DNA of 64,000 nucleotides, taken from NCBI RefSeq assembly GCF_000142805.1, contig NC_013082.1:434001-498000 (forward strand), read 5' to 3'. Below are positions 46,552 to 55,560 of the stretch, piece after piece; position 1 is the stretch's first letter, and the number at the start of each line of letters is the position of its first letter. The notes below the pieces were generated by a model. It saw nothing but the letters and a program-made list of their open reading frames with translations, was not told the origin of the DNA and did no database searches. This DNA is from Lachancea thermotolerans CBS 6340. Taxonomy: Eukaryota > Ascomycota > Saccharomycetes > Saccharomycetales > Saccharomycetaceae. The translations under genes were made by a program, and so were the position numbers.

Positions 46552-47823
46552 CTATATGTGTTTCATAAAATGCTTTCCGTCCCCGCTCTTCCACCACCGG
46601 GTCAAACAACTGTAAGACGTTATATCAATGTTTTCTTCAATGTCTGGATCGCATATGCACCGCTGCTGAAGCCTTAGGTTGCGCGATGTCGGACAAGTCA
46701 TAAAGGGGAGATGGTGATACCCCAGCTCGTCGAAATGAATGATTTCTTCCTTGCGTAGGAGCAGCGCAGCTGCGATGGTGTGAACCGGAGCGTCCCCCCA
46801 ACGTTCATAGTAGAATCCACCCTTAGAGTCTAGAACCTCAAAGTATTTAAGGTACGCATCGCTTCTGAAAAAAGACAGGTCACCGATCTCGAAGTTGGAC
46901 CAAAAGTGGCATAAATTGTACATTGAGTTGGACTGGATGATGGGCATGACGCGGCCGATAACACCATCATCGGTAATGAAGCTGAAAGCGTTTGTTTCCA
47001 TGTCAATCAGTTCGGGGTAGTCAGTGATAAACTCCTCAACAGCATCCCATAAGGTGGGAATCGTGTCCTCATATTCGTGGAGAGACATGACAAAGCCATA
47101 TTTCTTTCCCTGCGTTCTCATGACTTTAAAAGGATCATATGGGAAGTCGCAGAAGTACTCAACATCTGGCTCGACTCTGAAGTAGTAGTCATATTTATCA
47201 AGGATTTCTTGCCGAAAGAAGAACCCTGAATTAAAGCGGCACATGTTTCTGTAAGATCGGGAGCCTCCGTACAGCACCTTCTTTTCCTCCATAAGCTGGA
47301 GGCAGCTTTCAAACTCAGTTTCGTTGATATTAGAAGGCCTGTCCCAGTCAGAGCTTGGGATCAGCCCGTATGACGTTTTGCCGCTTGCCATGGCGGTGGT
47401 GGCTTCGATAAACGCTTGATCAAAGGGAACGTCATTCAAAAAAGTCCAATCGTAGTGATACTTCCGGTTGAATCTATCCTCCAGGGACCTCATCGATTGA
47501 AGTGCCCCTTCGAGCTCTCTGTTTCGCACCAGCATTAGAAGCGTGGCATTCTCACGAGGCTTTTTTGACGGCTCATCTCTAGAATAATCAATAGTTAAAT
47601 CATTAACGTAAGTGTTCGATGAAAGTTTGGGCTGGCCTACGTAAATGTCGAACTTTCTTCTTTCATCAAACATGTGGAGGACCTTTCCACTAGCCTCGAA
47701 GTAGGACTTCTCTCTCTGATGGTGACTGAAAGAGGTTGAGAATATAGCATATGCAATAGAGAGAAGGTAGGCCGCCAAAGCCGAAGAGGCGAAAATACCT
47801 CCCCATGTCAGCACTTTTCTCAT
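46552..47823 (-). CDS. YUR1: Golgi alpha-1,2-mannosyltransferase (YUR1/KTR2)
   Basis: This 423-residue type II membrane protein belongs to glycosyltransferase family 15, which extends N- and O-linked mannans with GDP-mannose in the Golgi. A short cytosolic start and one membrane anchor (about residues 8-28) precede the stem and the catalytic domain. The latter has the family motifs NATLLMLVRN, YHYDWTFLNDVPF, MCRFNSGFFF, YYFRVEPDVEYFCD (with the EPD that coordinates the metal) and YYERWGDAPVHT. This single gene stands for the Sc pair YUR1 (YJL139C) and KTR2 (YKR061W), which arose by genome duplication. I start at the ATG at 47823; a GTG six codons upstream is rejected. Confidence 0.95.
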   Translation of the reverse strand: MRKVLTWGGIFASSALAAYLLSIAYAIFSTSFSHHQREKSYFEASGKVLHMFDERRKFDIYVGQPKLSSNTYVNDLTIDYSRDEPSKKPRENATLLMLVRNRELEGALQSMRSLEDRFNRKYHYDWTFLNDVPFDQAFIEATTAMASGKTSYGLIPSSDWDRPSNINETEFESCLQLMEEKKVLYGGSRSYRNMCRFNSGFFFRQEILDKYDYYFRVEPDVEYFCDFPYDPFKVMRTQGKKYGFVMSLHEYEDTIPTLWDAVEEFITDYPELIDMETNAFSFITDDGVIGRVMPIIQSNSMYNLCHFWSNFEIGDLSFFRSDAYLKYFEVLDSKGGFYYERWGDAPVHTIAAALLLRKEEIIHFDELGYHHLPFMTCPTSRNLRLQQRCICDPDIEENIDITSYSCLTRWWKSGDGKHFMKHI

Positions 47824-48053
47824 CAAATGCACCACTCGCACTACAGCCCGACAATTGACCAGTAAATGAACTTACAGATGTGTCAAGTCGCTAACGCAAG
47901 GCTTAGCGTTTTGAGAGCCGTAGTTTATGTAATGTTTCACATCAGTAATATAATTTAATCATGTGACTTCATAAACTTTATTAAGCTCTTCACAATCATA
48001 ATGTGAGAGTGGTTTAAAGAAATCTCATTAAGGATTTTTGATGTGTACATAAT

Positions 48054-48866
48054 CTACAGCCGAAGCTCTTCTTCCTCATGCACCTCTGATTTTTTCTCGG
48101 CCTTGTAGATGGGCAAACTTACGCTATTGCTAGTTTTGACAAAAATCGCAGATATATCGCCTCTTATAACGCCGCCTTGCGGTTTCTTGCTTTTGTCCGT
48201 GAGAAACCGCACAATATCGTCAATATTGTGTACCATTTCATCAACCGTGTGGACACCAACTTCTCCGATTTTTACGCTCAGACAGTTGTCGACATTGGGG
48301 ACGTAAAAAGTATTCTTGCATATACTTCTCAGCTGCGCGCGGACGTAAGCCGCATCACATTCTTCAGGAAGCTTCTCCCTTTTGGCTTTAACGGCCTGTG
48401 ACATTTTTACCATGAACGGGAGCTTTTTATTGCTGTGAAAGAAAGCGCTGCCTAAGATTTGGGGCAGTAGGTGATGAACACGGTAGTCTGCGACCACGAG
48501 GTCATACTCTCGAAATAGTTTGCTGAGCCGAGATCCCCGGTACTTTCCCTTCAAGTTTCTCACGGAAAGAATGGTCTTGAACAAGTCTGCTGTAGAAGGG
48601 TCCTTTGTCAATGTTTTTCTGTATAAAGTAGATGGGTCTTTAGTGATAAGCAGTATTCGCAGATCGCTAGGTTTGTGCATCTTACAGGAGGTGAGTGGAA
48701 TTATGCGTGGCACATAGTCATTTTTGATGCCTATGGGCTTTTCGGTGTTGATCACAATGTGTATATTAGTGTCATTCGCAAGCTTGGGGTCTTCAGAGCA
48801 CCGCTTAACAAGTGACTGGAGGGCTTCGGCCGCAAGCCCGCTTTTACTGACTACCGGTACTGCCAT
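48054..48866 (-). CDS. UTP30: Ribosome-biogenesis L1-fold protein UTP30
   Basis: This 270-residue protein has the ribosomal uL1-type fold and belongs to the 90S pre-ribosome (small-subunit processome-associated), where it contacts 18S precursor RNA in yeast. Visible family blocks are IPLTSCKMHKPSDLRILLITKDP, the basic SVRNLKGKYRGSRLSKLFREYDLVVADYRVHHLLPQILG segment and a second L1-type strand region near IGEVGVHTVDEMVHNI. The acidic end (EVHEEEELRL) is unlike ribosomal L1. I start at the ATG at 48866; a GTG two codons before is rejected. PAC and RRPE elements upstream fit its role. Syntenic with YKR060W. Confidence 0.94.
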   Translation of the reverse strand: MAVPVVSKSGLAAEALQSLVKRCSEDPKLANDTNIHIVINTEKPIGIKNDYVPRIIPLTSCKMHKPSDLRILLITKDPSTLYRKTLTKDPSTADLFKTILSVRNLKGKYRGSRLSKLFREYDLVVADYRVHHLLPQILGSAFFHSNKKLPFMVKMSQAVKAKREKLPEECDAAYVRAQLRSICKNTFYVPNVDNCLSVKIGEVGVHTVDEMVHNIDDIVRFLTDKSKKPQGGVIRGDISAIFVKTSNSVSLPIYKAEKKSEVHEEEELRL

Positions 48867-49242
48867 AACCACAACCTTAGCACTATTCTATATTAGCAGA
48901 AGTGACCTTGCACCCTCTACAAATGAAAGCCTATGTGCGATGAGATGAGATGAGATGCGTCCGACGAGAACTTTTGTAAAAATTTGTCGCTGCCCACGGA
49001 AGGCTATAAGGGGCCACGGCTTGGCCGGCTATGGCACGCCCTGTACCGATCTAAAAACCTTAGTGCATGTTTCGAAGTATACATTGTTATTACAGAACTT
49101 AAGACGCCTTCCACGAGCACTCGGCTAAACGCTGAGAAAGATCAACTGTTTAAATTTATTCAAAGGCAATTGAATCTGCAAGATAGAAGATTAGGCTAGA
49201 GAGAAAGGAAGAAAGCTTATGGTTACTTGTACAGGCTCCGCC
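48867..49242. other. UTP30 promoter and eIF4A 3' region
   Basis: This gap lies between two minus-strand genes. The left part holds the PAC/RRPE elements; the right part (49060-49240) is the 3' flank of the eIF4A gene, AT-rich near 49150. I see no gene. Confidence 0.5.
48937..48986. promoter_or_regulatory. PAC and RRPE elements of UTP30
   Basis: A PAC box (GCGATGAG, 48937-48944), extended by two more GATGA units in tandem, is followed by an RRPE core (AAAAATTT, 48978-48985), 70-120 bases before the UTP30 ATG. This is the ribosome-biogenesis promoter signature. Confidence 0.75.
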
Positions 49243-50433
49243 TTAGTCAAATAGCTCGCTAATGTTAGCTGGCAACTCTTCGATTTGAGTAGAGTAGAAT
49301 CTCTCCAATTCTCTCATGGCACCAACATCCTTGTTGGTGACGAAGTTGATAGCAATACCCTTACGACCGAAACGACCACCTCTACCAATTCTGTGAATGT
49401 AGTTCTCCTTGTTGGTTGGCAGATCGTAGTTGATAACCAGGGAAACTTGCTGGACATCGATACCTCTGGCCAACAAGTCAGTGGAGATCAAGATTCTGGA
49501 AGAACCGGTTCTGAACTCCTTCATGATGGTGTCTCTTTGTTGTTGTGGCAAGTCAGAGTAGATGGCGGAAACGGTGAAGTTGTCGGCGACCAATCTCTGA
49601 GTCAACTCCTCGACCTTTCTTCTGGTGTTGCAGAAGATGACAGCCTGGGTGACGGAGATGGAGTCGTACAAGTCACTCAAACAGTCGTATTTGTAGTCCT
49701 CCTCCTCAACGTTGATGAAGAACTGCTTGATACCTTCCAGAGTCAGCTCGTCCTTCTTGACCAAGATTCTGATTGGGTTTCTCATGAACTTGGTGGTGAC
49801 CTCCAAGACATCTTGAGGCATGGTGGCGGACAGCAAGACGACCTGGGTGGTTGGTGGCAAGAGAGTGAAAATCTTGTAGATTTGCTCCTTGAAACCAGAA
49901 GACAACATTTCATCGGCCTCATCCAGGATGAACATCTTGATGTGGTCGGTTCTGAATCTTCTACGCTCAATCATGTCGAAGACACGACCTGGGGTACCAA
50001 CGACGATCTGGGCACCGTCTCTCAAGGCCTCAGCGTCCTCGACGAAGGAGGTACCACCGATACAGGCGTGGACCTTGATGTCCATGTGGAAGGCCAGGGC
50101 CATGACGACCTTCTGGATCTGCAGGGCCAACTCTCTGGTTGGGGCAAGCATCAAAGCCTGAGGAGCCTTGATCTTAGGGTCGATCTTCTGCAAAGCGGCG
50201 ATCGAGAAAGTACCAGTCTTACCGGTACCAGATTGAGCCTGAGCCAAAACATCGTGACCCTCAGTGATTGGCAAGATGGCACGTTGCTGAATGGCAGATG
50301 GGTCGACGAAACCGTAACCGTAAATACCTCTCAACAGCTCCTCCTTCAAGTTCAAGTCATCGAACTTGTAGACGACCTTGTCGTAGTTGGTTTGGATTTG
50401 GGACTCTTCAATGTCAGTAATACCTTCAGACAT
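49243..50433 (-). CDS. TIF1: Translation initiation factor eIF4A (TIF1/TIF2)
   Basis: This 396-residue DEAD-box RNA helicase is part of eIF4F and unwinds mRNA leaders during scanning. All motifs are visible in order: Q motif ([13 protein letters not shown]), motif [33 protein letters not shown] and [10 protein letters not shown]. Length is one residue more than in Sc (395). Codon choice is strongly biased, as expected for one of the most abundant proteins. It represents the Sc pair TIF1 (YKR059W) and TIF2 (YJL138C) in one copy. The antisense strand has a long open frame that is a by-product of biased codons. Confidence 0.98.
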   Translation of the reverse strand: MSEGITDIEESQIQTNYDKVVYKFDDLNLKEELLRGIYGYGFVDPSAIQQRAILPITEGHDVLAQAQSGTGKTGTFSIAALQKIDPKIKAPQALMLAPTRELALQIQKVVMALAFHMDIKVHACIGGTSFVEDAEALRDGAQIVVGTPGRVFDMIERRRFRTDHIKMFILDEADEMLSSGFKEQIYKIFTLLPPTTQVVLLSATMPQDVLEVTTKFMRNPIRILVKKDELTLEGIKQFFINVEEEDYKYDCLSDLYDSISVTQAVIFCNTRRKVEELTQRLVADNFTVSAIYSDLPQQQRDTIMKEFRTGSSRILISTDLLARGIDVQQVSLVINYDLPTNKENYIHRIGRGGRFGRKGIAINFVTNKDVGAMRELERFYSTQIEELPANISELFD

Positions 50434-50672
50434 ATTGGGTTCTTGTCTTTATGTGGATCGTAACTGATCTTTCACTCCCTCTAAGAAGCTCATCAGTAAA
50501 AACTTTTTGAAATCACAGCTTTCTTACATACTGAAAAATTTTCACTCATATGCGCACGCACGAAGTACACGATCAGGTGGCAGAGTACAATCGTACTCAC
50601 AGGTGGCATTAATAATTATATTTCGATACACGAGTACTTTCGGTACTCGAGAAGAGAGACAGCCGCACCATC

Positions 50673-52163
50673 CTAATCAGGGAAGACTCGCTGAACCTCT
50701 GGAGCATCGGGATAGAGCTCCCAAGGGAATACTGGCTTGGGGCCAAGCTTTAGTTTGGGCAGGTCATCCTCAAGAAGCGTTGCGCTTTCGCTCCAGTGAT
50801 AGTCAGTGTCAAAGCTGAAGTTTGGGGCTTCTGCGGGCCCATCGCGTGGAGGTGGACTCTTTGTAGCGTCCCAGGCGGAAGGAGTTAGCTCCTGATGGGC
50901 ATTTGAGCCCGTGGTTTCTGATGGGTCGGTGGAAGGGTCCTCGGTCAGCGCGCGCGTTGGAGATGTTCCGAGTAAAGCGTTGAGCGCTGCTTGGATATGC
51001 GCGCCGCGATCAGCATCAGTTACAGGTTGGATCGCTGGAGCGCTTAACGGGATTTCCTTTCTAGCTTGTGGATTAAGCGGAGCTGCCGTATTTGGTTCTG
51101 GCGCCTGACCAGTCCCTTCTGCGGCTGCTGGAAAGGTCCTGGGTGCCTGCTGGGACGTCTCCAGCGCCTCTTGGCATGCAATTAGTGGCCGAGGAGGGGT
51201 TCCTGGATTTTTGACAGACACTTTTGAAGCATCAGAGCCAGTCTGTATAGCATCGCCAGGATGGTCAGCAACTGGCCCGAGGGGCTCCTCAGAGGTCTGC
51301 TTCCGGAGAAACTCGTTATAAACCTGCCACCATTTGTCACGGTAACTGTCGTTGGTACGGTCCGAGGCCTGCGATCGCGTGATCCACGGTTTGTCCCTTC
51401 CTATGAAGTGTACGAGCTTGATTTGGGAACGAAAGAAATGAACCGCGGGCGCATTTTGGTATCCTGCATTTGGCACCGTGACGTTGTACGTGAAGGGCAG
51501 ACGGATCCAGCCGTTCTCCCCGCCAATGGTGCTCTGGCGAGATCCGAACCTGCAGTTAGGATTAAAATACTGGTTCAAGACGCCCTGGTCCGCCCCATCT
51601 ACCGAGATTGTGCTCATCACGTACTCTGCGAGCTCGGCATAAATTTCTAGGTCGGGCACAATTGTTAGCACTCCGCTGTTGAACATGTCGGGCCAGCCGC
51701 AGTCGGGAACAGCGCCAACCTCGTTGCGTTTTTGGTTCTTAGTGACGTCTAGTATGTCCCAGAATGCATCGCTGACGAGGAGCGTGTCGCAGTCTAGATA
51801 TACAACTCTCTCAAACTGCTGAAGTCGCCAAAGCTCGAGCTTCATGAACGTGAACGCTAACTCGGGCCTGTGTAAAAGCTCTAGGTTCCCCTTGTTGAGC
51901 TTGAGTAAAGAATCGGAGCAAGTTGAAGCAGGGTCGACAGCAATAACCTCTTGGTAAAGCGATTCAAGCACTGAAAGCAGGATCTGCTTTGATGCGTCTT
52001 TCTGCTCGAGCAGCCCTTTCGCGACAAGCACGCAGGTCCGAAACCCATGCCCGGAGTTTTCCAGGGCGCGCTGTAGCTGATGTCCCAGGGCCAACACGCC
52101 TGGGAGGTACGCCCATGAGTACATCAAAGTGATGACGCCGCATCTATTCCGCGGTTCCTGCAT
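50673..52163 (-). CDS. GLG1: Glycogenin, self-glucosylating initiator (GLG1/GLG2)
   Basis: This 496-residue family GT8 enzyme primes glycogen synthesis by glucosylating its own tyrosines from UDP-glucose. The catalytic domain (about residues 5-270) has the start ITLMYSWAYLPGVLALGHQL, the metal-binding YLDCDTLL, the FNSGVLTI strand, DQGVLNQYF and the FIGRDKPW motif. A long Pro/Thr/Ala-rich linker follows, and the C-terminus (WSESATLLEDDLPKLKLGPKPVFPWE) resembles the glycogen-synthase-binding end. This one gene corresponds to the Sc pair GLG1 (YKR058W) and GLG2 (YJL137C). The ATG at 52163 matches the family start. Confidence 0.94.
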   Translation of the reverse strand: MQEPRNRCGVITLMYSWAYLPGVLALGHQLQRALENSGHGFRTCVLVAKGLLEQKDASKQILLSVLESLYQEVIAVDPASTCSDSLLKLNKGNLELLHRPELAFTFMKLELWRLQQFERVVYLDCDTLLVSDAFWDILDVTKNQKRNEVGAVPDCGWPDMFNSGVLTIVPDLEIYAELAEYVMSTISVDGADQGVLNQYFNPNCRFGSRQSTIGGENGWIRLPFTYNVTVPNAGYQNAPAVHFFRSQIKLVHFIGRDKPWITRSQASDRTNDSYRDKWWQVYNEFLRKQTSEEPLGPVADHPGDAIQTGSDASKVSVKNPGTPPRPLIACQEALETSQQAPRTFPAAAEGTGQAPEPNTAAPLNPQARKEIPLSAPAIQPVTDADRGAHIQAALNALLGTSPTRALTEDPSTDPSETTGSNAHQELTPSAWDATKSPPPRDGPAEAPNFSFDTDYHWSESATLLEDDLPKLKLGPKPVFPWELYPDAPEVQRVFPD

Positions 52164-52338
52164 TGTTGCGGGGTATCGGGCACTTCCAGGGTCTGTACGA
52201 GCTGGTCCTCATAAAGCTCAGTTTTCGTTCGCCTTGATGAAAAACCAAGGCTCGCGACAGGTGAACGATAAACGTGTATTATTTGTGCAGAGATCTACTA
52301 TATAGAATAATGGGAATGTGAGGAGCAGAACCTGGCTC

Positions 52339-52966
52339 TTAACGGGAGTAAGACCAGACGTTCTTCAACAAACCATCGTTTTGAGCCAAACGGTTCAAAG
52401 AGTCGTCGGCTTCACCTCTGGCTCTGACGTAACCGGACAAGGCGTAGGTGATGAACTCACCTGGGATGGCACGGCCCTCCTCGTCAACCTTGGCGATGTT
52501 GATCTGGACGGAAGCGTGGTCCTTGGCCTTGATAATTCTGTTGGTGGCAGAACACTTTCTTGGAACGTAAAGTTCGACCTGGGAGGGGGTTAGTAAAGTT
52601 CCAAGTGTCGTTCCAGCAATACTGGCGTAGGCGTGCGGCCGAGCAGACGCGCGAAACCCTCGGATCCCGTTCTAAGCAGAGCGCGTGTTGCGGGTAAATT
52701 GTAATCTTTCCAGACACCGCCCGGAGCAGACAGCCTCAAAATTGCGCGATGCGTCCACAAGATATTCCATGGACAGAGCTTCACTCAGAGCCTCAGATTT
52801 ATGCTCAATCTCGTTTCCAGCGTCCAGGTTCGCATCAATCTCGACATTATTCTATTACACAGAATTTTTCACCCAGCATTTCGTGCGCTGATCCAAACAC
52901 TGCCCACGCCACGGTATTCGTTCATTACTCGTCTTCACATACTAGTTGACCCTTGTCGTTTTCCAT
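52339..52966 (-). CDS. RPS21: 40S ribosomal protein S21, one intron
   Basis: This is an 87-residue small-subunit protein (eS21). Exon 1 is 52943-52966 and encodes MENDKGQL. Exon 2 is 52339-52578 and encodes [18 protein letters not shown]... to ...[10 protein letters not shown]. The total length equals Sc Rps21 and the intron interrupts the same place (after codon 8). The intron runs 52579-52942 with a GTATGT donor and a TACTAAC branch site. It represents the Sc pair RPS21A (YKR057W) and RPS21B (YJL136C). A Rap1-type site and an E-box palindrome lie upstream. Confidence 0.97.
52579..52942 (-). other. Intron of RPS21
   Basis: This 364-base minus-strand intron has donor GTATGT (52942-52937), branch site TACTAAC (52595-52589) and acceptor CAG ending at 52579. 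The branch A is only about 11 bases from the acceptor, a very short distance. No box C/D snoRNA is seen inside (no TGATGA on the transcribed strand). Confidence 0.95.
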
Positions 52967-53619
52967 CTTGGCTTATTCTGGTGATGATCTATGCCCTTCC
53001 AAAAGCTCTTCCAAAACCAGAAATTCCTAAGTGTATAGGTAGTTTCCACTTTGCTGGTTCATCCTGTCCAGGCCTGACCCGCCGCGGTTTCCCACTCGCC
53101 GCGCACCGTCCCGTCTGCCCTGCGTGCGTCGCCCACGGCCCGTGTCCCTCAGGCCAACTTTTTGCGTGGTTCCCTCCATATTTTAAAATATTTCGCGATA
53201 GAGAAAAATGATCAAAAGATGTATGGGTTGAACAGTCAAACACCATACACTATATATGAGTACTCCATCACGTGCGTGATGGGTTCGTGAGCATGTGAGT
53301 TAAGCATCCTATACGTCAGTGCATTAACAAGGTGACATTCGGCGATTTGCAGCTAGAGGCGGCATAAAGAGCCAGTTGATTTTGGTAGCTGCGCGATTCT
53401 GCAGAGTACATCCACGGACTCGGGTTTCAGCCGGGTCCTCAAAACTGGCGCGCATAAAGCATGTCCCAAGCGCCAAATGACTGCTCCGCCACTCAGCTTT
53501 CAAATAACAGCCACAGGCTCTCCTACAGCTACTTGTAGTTTGACCGTAAACCCGTGCCAATCGGCACAAAAATCTATGTTACAGACGTTATAAATAAAAC
53601 CTTCCAAGGGTTTCCGCGC
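52967..53619. promoter_or_regulatory. RPS21 promoter with Rap1-type and E-box sites
   Basis: This region lies upstream of RPS21 and downstream of TRM2. A Rap1-like word (ATGTATGGGTTG) occupies 53219-53230. An interrupted perfect palindrome CCATCACG-TG-CGTGATGG at 53265-53282 contains CACGTG (53269-53274). Both lie 250-315 bases before the RPS21 ATG. The right part (53283-53619) shows no gene. Confidence 0.6.
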
Positions 53620-55413
53620 TTAGACCCTGGTCAGGACACACACGCTCTCAACGTGGTGTGTTTGAGGAAAGAAATCGAATCCCCGCAAGCTCTCCACCTT
53701 GTACTGCTTGCCCTTCTCGGTTTCCTGCAGGAAGTACTGCATGTCTCTGGCTTGGGAATGTACGTTGCACGAGATGTACACGATCCGCGCTGGATTGTAC
53801 TCCGAGAGCTGCTTCAGAAAAATGTCGTCGCAGCCTTTCCTGGGAGGGTCCAGGATCACTGAGGTCCTGTCGCATGGGGTGTCGATCGAAGCAAATATGC
53901 ACTCCGCCTTGCCGACCACGAATTTACAATTTTCCACTCCGTTAGCCTTCGCGTTCGCTTCCGCAAACGACACGCTGTCAGCGGAAACTTCGACGCCAAT
54001 CACCTTGTCCACACCCTTGGATGCAGTGATACTAAACAAACCCGAGCCACAATACGCGTCCACCAAGTAATGCGGATCTTCAGGTTTGGAGCCAGGGATC
54101 TGCAGGTTGCTGCATACATACTCTGTGACCTTGGGCAGGATGCTATTGTTGTTTTGGAAAAATTCACCAGCAGAGAATTCGAAGGTGTAACCGTTAATGT
54201 ATTCAGTGACAACCTGTCTTGAGTTGGTGACGCATGTTTTGGCGAGGGGTTTGTCTTCCGTAACTTCCAAGAAGGAGGTTTTCCCAGTATCAGGATTTAC
54301 GGATCCGTCTCCTAGCTGCTCCTCGACTGGCTTCTGCGAATCCAAAACACGAGTATTTTCTCGCAGTAGGATAGTCGCGCCACGCTTGTAGCCTTTAAAA
54401 TCGCGCTCGAATTTCTTCCTTTCATTTTCCATACCCTCATTCAGGATTTTGGTGCCAATGACACACTCCTCGATATCCAAAATACTTCTGCTTCCACCCG
54501 CATCAATATTTCTCCAAGTTGGCCGCCCCTTCTGCCCAAACCCTAATGGAGGTCTTTCTTCCAACTTGTGGACCTTTTTTGGCATGTCGAAATGAGGCGT
54601 AAGTTTAGTTCTATAGTCAAAGATTTTTGGGGATGCTACGGTTTCACCGATCTTGGGCAATAGCCCGTTTTCCAGTAATCTGGGCGCGAAGTACTTGTAG
54701 GCGTTTGCGACAGTCTCTCTCTTCAAATTCAACTGCTCTTCGTAAGGCAAGAATTGAAACTGACAGCCAGCGCACTTACCAAAATACTTGCACCCAATGA
54801 GCTCATCTTTACGTTGTGGTGATTTCTGTTCCACTTCTAGCAAATCGCTTTCAACATAGTGAGGATGGGTCTTGAAAACCCGGATCTTCACTACATCTCC
54901 TGGCAGCGCAAAGGGAATAATAACAACCTGCATTTTGCTAGTTTCCACAGAGTTGGGGATGAGCGCGAGCCCGTCGCCGCTCGAACCTATCTTCAGAACA
55001 GATACATTTGCAACCTCCCTATGATAATGGCTGCTCATAGGGATATCAGAACTGTCTTTGTGATTGAGAACCGCAACCATGTCATTAATTATCTGCTCTC
55101 TAGTGAGCCCTTTCTCTGCCAGGAGCCCATCTATTTCATGTTGTAAAACTCCCAATGGAGAAGTCTCATCAACCTTCTTGGGCTTGTATCTCCTGAGTTT
55201 AACTTTCTTTGGCTTATTTTGCTTCTTCACAACAACAGGCCCATCGTCAGAGACGCGTCTCTTCAAATCGGTAGCTTTTTCAGTGGGGGATGCGATCGTT
55301 ACTGCGTCGCTTGACATGGTTCTACAAACTGCAATTGTCTTTTTCCAAGTGCTTATTGATGCAAACGCGCTTCTACCACAAGCCTTCAGAATATTAAAGC
55401 TGCCTGATGGCAT
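53620..55413 (-). CDS. TRM2: tRNA (uracil-54-C5) methyltransferase TRM2
   Basis: This 597-residue enzyme makes ribothymidine at position 54 of tRNAs with S-adenosylmethionine. It has a basic N-terminal region, a TRAM-like RNA-binding domain (around residues 130-200), a cysteine cluster C-x5-C-x2-C (CKYFGKCAGC) of the RumA type, and a Rossmann methyltransferase domain with DAYCGSGLFSI, VILDPPRKGC and the nucleophile Cys in YISCNVHSQARD. Sc Trm2 (YKR056W) has 639 residues. Two starts are possible: 55413 gives a presequence-like extension (MPSGSFNILKACGRSAFASIS...), and the ATG at 55317 starts at MSSDAV. PAC and RRPE elements lie directly upstream. Confidence 0.95.
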   Translation of the reverse strand: MPSGSFNILKACGRSAFASISTWKKTIAVCRTMSSDAVTIASPTEKATDLKRRVSDDGPVVVKKQNKPKKVKLRRYKPKKVDETSPLGVLQHEIDGLLAEKGLTREQIINDMVAVLNHKDSSDIPMSSHYHREVANVSVLKIGSSGDGLALIPNSVETSKMQVVIIPFALPGDVVKIRVFKTHPHYVESDLLEVEQKSPQRKDELIGCKYFGKCAGCQFQFLPYEEQLNLKRETVANAYKYFAPRLLENGLLPKIGETVASPKIFDYRTKLTPHFDMPKKVHKLEERPPLGFGQKGRPTWRNIDAGGSRSILDIEECVIGTKILNEGMENERKKFERDFKGYKRGATILLRENTRVLDSQKPVEEQLGDGSVNPDTGKTSFLEVTEDKPLAKTCVTNSRQVVTEYINGYTFEFSAGEFFQNNNSILPKVTEYVCSNLQIPGSKPEDPHYLVDAYCGSGLFSITASKGVDKVIGVEVSADSVSFAEANAKANGVENCKFVVGKAECIFASIDTPCDRTSVILDPPRKGCDDIFLKQLSEYNPARIVYISCNVHSQARDMQYFLQETEKGKQYKVESLRGFDFFPQTHHVESVCVLTRV

Positions 55414-55456
55414 CCGCTACCCAGAAGTTCAAAATTATTCATTATTTTGGCATCTT

Positions 55457-55474
55457 AAAATTTTATCTCATCGC
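55457..55474 (-). promoter_or_regulatory. PAC and RRPE elements of TRM2
   Basis: On the minus strand a PAC box (GCGATGAGAT, 55474-55465) is immediately followed by an AAAATTTT core (55464-55457), 44-61 bases before the ATG at 55413. Being so close to the long start, they suit initiation at the shorter start (55317) at least as well. Confidence 0.7.
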
Positions 55475-55560
55475 CGCTGATTCGAAAAAACTAATATCGT
55501 GAATAGTAACAAAGCTGATATTGACAGCCTCCGGGTCGACGCTTCGACCCATCTAAGAAA

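Noticed and set aside
49285-50463. 392-codon open frame on the plus strand opposite eIF4A
   Set aside because: It is a by-product of the strongly biased codons of eIF4A on the minus strand, whose helicase motifs are complete.
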